Assembly (NCBI RefSeq): GCF_027625475.1
Contig: NZ_CP115174.1
Span: 2,949,001-3,013,000 of the forward strand
Direction: 5' to 3'
Length of the DNA stretch: 64,000 nucleotides
Source: Sphingomonas abietis
GTDB taxonomy: Bacteria; Pseudomonadota; Alphaproteobacteria; Sphingomonadales; Sphingomonadaceae
This document shows, piece after piece, positions 63,456-64,000 of the stretch (position 1 is its first letter; every line of letters begins with the position of its first letter). The notes below the pieces were generated by a model. The model ran no database searches and was not told the origin of the DNA. It saw only the letters and a list, made by a program, of their open reading frames with translations. A program made the position numbers and the translations under genes.

Positions 63456-64000
63456 ATGCCTTCCGCCCCGCACAAAATCGAGTTCGTGATAGATGGCGTG
63501 TTGGGACAGCTGCGCGCCGGCCTCCTGAAGCCGGGTGAGCGCCTGCCGTCCATTCGGCAAGAATCCGAGCGGCTCGGGGTGGGAAAGAATACCGTCGTAG
63601 AAGCCTATCTGAGGCTTGTTGGCCAAGGCTTTCTGCAAGCCAAACCGGGATCCGGCTATTTCGTCGTCCGCTCTCCGCCCCGAGCACTGGAGGATAGGCC
63701 ACCGCCGATCGTGGCGGCAACGGATCGCGCCGCCCTGCTGACAGAGCAGCTCGAAAGGCGGCTGCCGATTCGGCCCGGTGACGGCAGACCACCGCCGGGA
63801 TGGCTGGATGCCTCCGAACTCAAGCGCTATCTGTCCTTCCAGCGCTTCCAAGATGCCGACGCATATAATTCGGCCTGGGGTTATCTGCCGCTAAGGGAAC
63901 GACTCTGCGGCGCGTTGGGCGAGCGCGGGATTGCCTGCAGCGCCAATCAGATGCTGATGACGCACGGCGCCAATCACGCGCTGGATTTGATCATCCGCCG
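63456..64000 (+). CDS. MocR/PdxR-type GntR regulator, N-terminal part (runs off window)
   Basis: 181 complete codons visible, open to the right edge. Residues about 5-75 are a GntR winged helix: LRAGLLKPGERLPSIRQESERLGVGKNTVVEAY, then GFLQAKPGSGYFV. After a linker, residues from about 115 begin an aminotransferase-class-I-like domain (SFQRFQDADAYNSAWGYLPLRERLCGALGERGI and MLMTHGANHALDLIIRR), as in MocR regulators that bind PLP. AAAGG lies six bases before ATG 63456. Divergent from mvaA, so the likely regulator of the mevalonate operon. Confidence 0.88.
   Translation, partial: MPSAPHKIEFVIDGVLGQLRAGLLKPGERLPSIRQESERLGVGKNTVVEAYLRLVGQGFLQAKPGSGYFVVRSPPRALEDRPPPIVAATDRAALLTEQLERRLPIRPGDGRPPPGWLDASELKRYLSFQRFQDADAYNSAWGYLPLRERLCGALGERGIACSANQMLMTHGANHALDLIIR

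Noticed and set aside
62881..63792. Upstream extension of the mvaA frame by about 300 codons
   Set aside because: It would overlap the MocR gene head-on, lacks family similarity, and the GTG at 62880 with GGAG gives the normal enzyme length.
1..64000. tRNA genes, CRISPR arrays, prophage or toxin-antitoxin modules
   Set aside because: No cloverleaf, regular spacer-repeat array, phage structural gene or toxin-antitoxin pair was seen on either strand.

Overview
The window looks like a chromosomal accessory region of a high-GC alphaproteobacterium, most likely a sphingomonad. The basis is the very high third-position GC, a FecI/FecR/TonB-receptor module whose receptor carries an STN domain, OprB-type porins, a periplasmic sugar-oxidising outfit (quinoprotein glucose dehydrogenase plus an FAD dehydrogenase with a triheme cytochrome), and a short inverted-repeat element of the kind scattered through sphingomonad genomes. 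No rRNA, tRNA, CRISPR array or phage block was recognised. The only mobile element seen is one IS701-type insertion sequence (51167-52586).

Layout. 1-2.5 kb: porin, MaoC-type hydratase and the start of an MFS transporter, all minus, with a shared 14-base motif upstream of the porin and of the hydratase. 2.7-8.1 kb: RhlE-like helicase, then overlapping sigma factor, anti-sigma and STN-TonB receptor genes. 8.2-16.7 kb: a six-gene minus-strand operon (response regulator, histidine kinase, outer-membrane factor, membrane-fusion protein, RND pump, YncE-like propeller), most genes overlapping by a few bases. 17-28.5 kb: small membrane protein, Yellow/MRJP-like propeller, AraJ-type MFS, acetate kinase with phosphoketolase, a PaoABC-like molybdenum aldehyde oxidoreductase and a low-affinity iron permease homologue. 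28.9-39.4 kb: secreted amidohydrolase, a second Yellow-like propeller, two paralogous LacI regulators around a YncE-like propeller, then gcd and oprB. 39.5-47.9 kb: MFS, an aldo/keto reductase broken by one amber codon, a three-subunit FAD polyol/sugar dehydrogenase, a GlcG/HbpS-like protein and an IclR regulator with two matching operator candidates. 48-56.3 kb: a nemR/nemA-like pair with quinone reductase, the IS element, an HSL-type esterase, another propeller and a TetR regulator.

56.3-64 kb: the most interesting part. Seven minus-strand genes run mvaA (class II HMG-CoA reductase), mvaB (HMG-CoA lyase), an outer-membrane channel-like protein, a two-helix membrane protein, a TctA-like permease, a secreted SMP-30 lactonase and a carboxymuconolactone-decarboxylase-family protein. 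A divergent MocR/GntR regulator begins at 63456 and runs off the window. The mvaA-mvaB pairing is the one known for mevalonate catabolism in Pseudomonas mevalonii. I infer a self-contained mevalonate or mevalonolactone utilisation system: periplasmic lactone opening, import, oxidation to HMG-CoA, then cleavage to acetyl-CoA and acetoacetate. Three copies of GGAACNGTNCC lie in the regulator/mvaA intergenic region.

Much of the window is periplasmic or catabolic: sugar oxidation at the outer face of the inner membrane, acetyl-phosphate-based energy conservation by phosphoketolase and acetate kinase, aldehyde detoxification, and six separate beta-propeller proteins of lactonase-like type.
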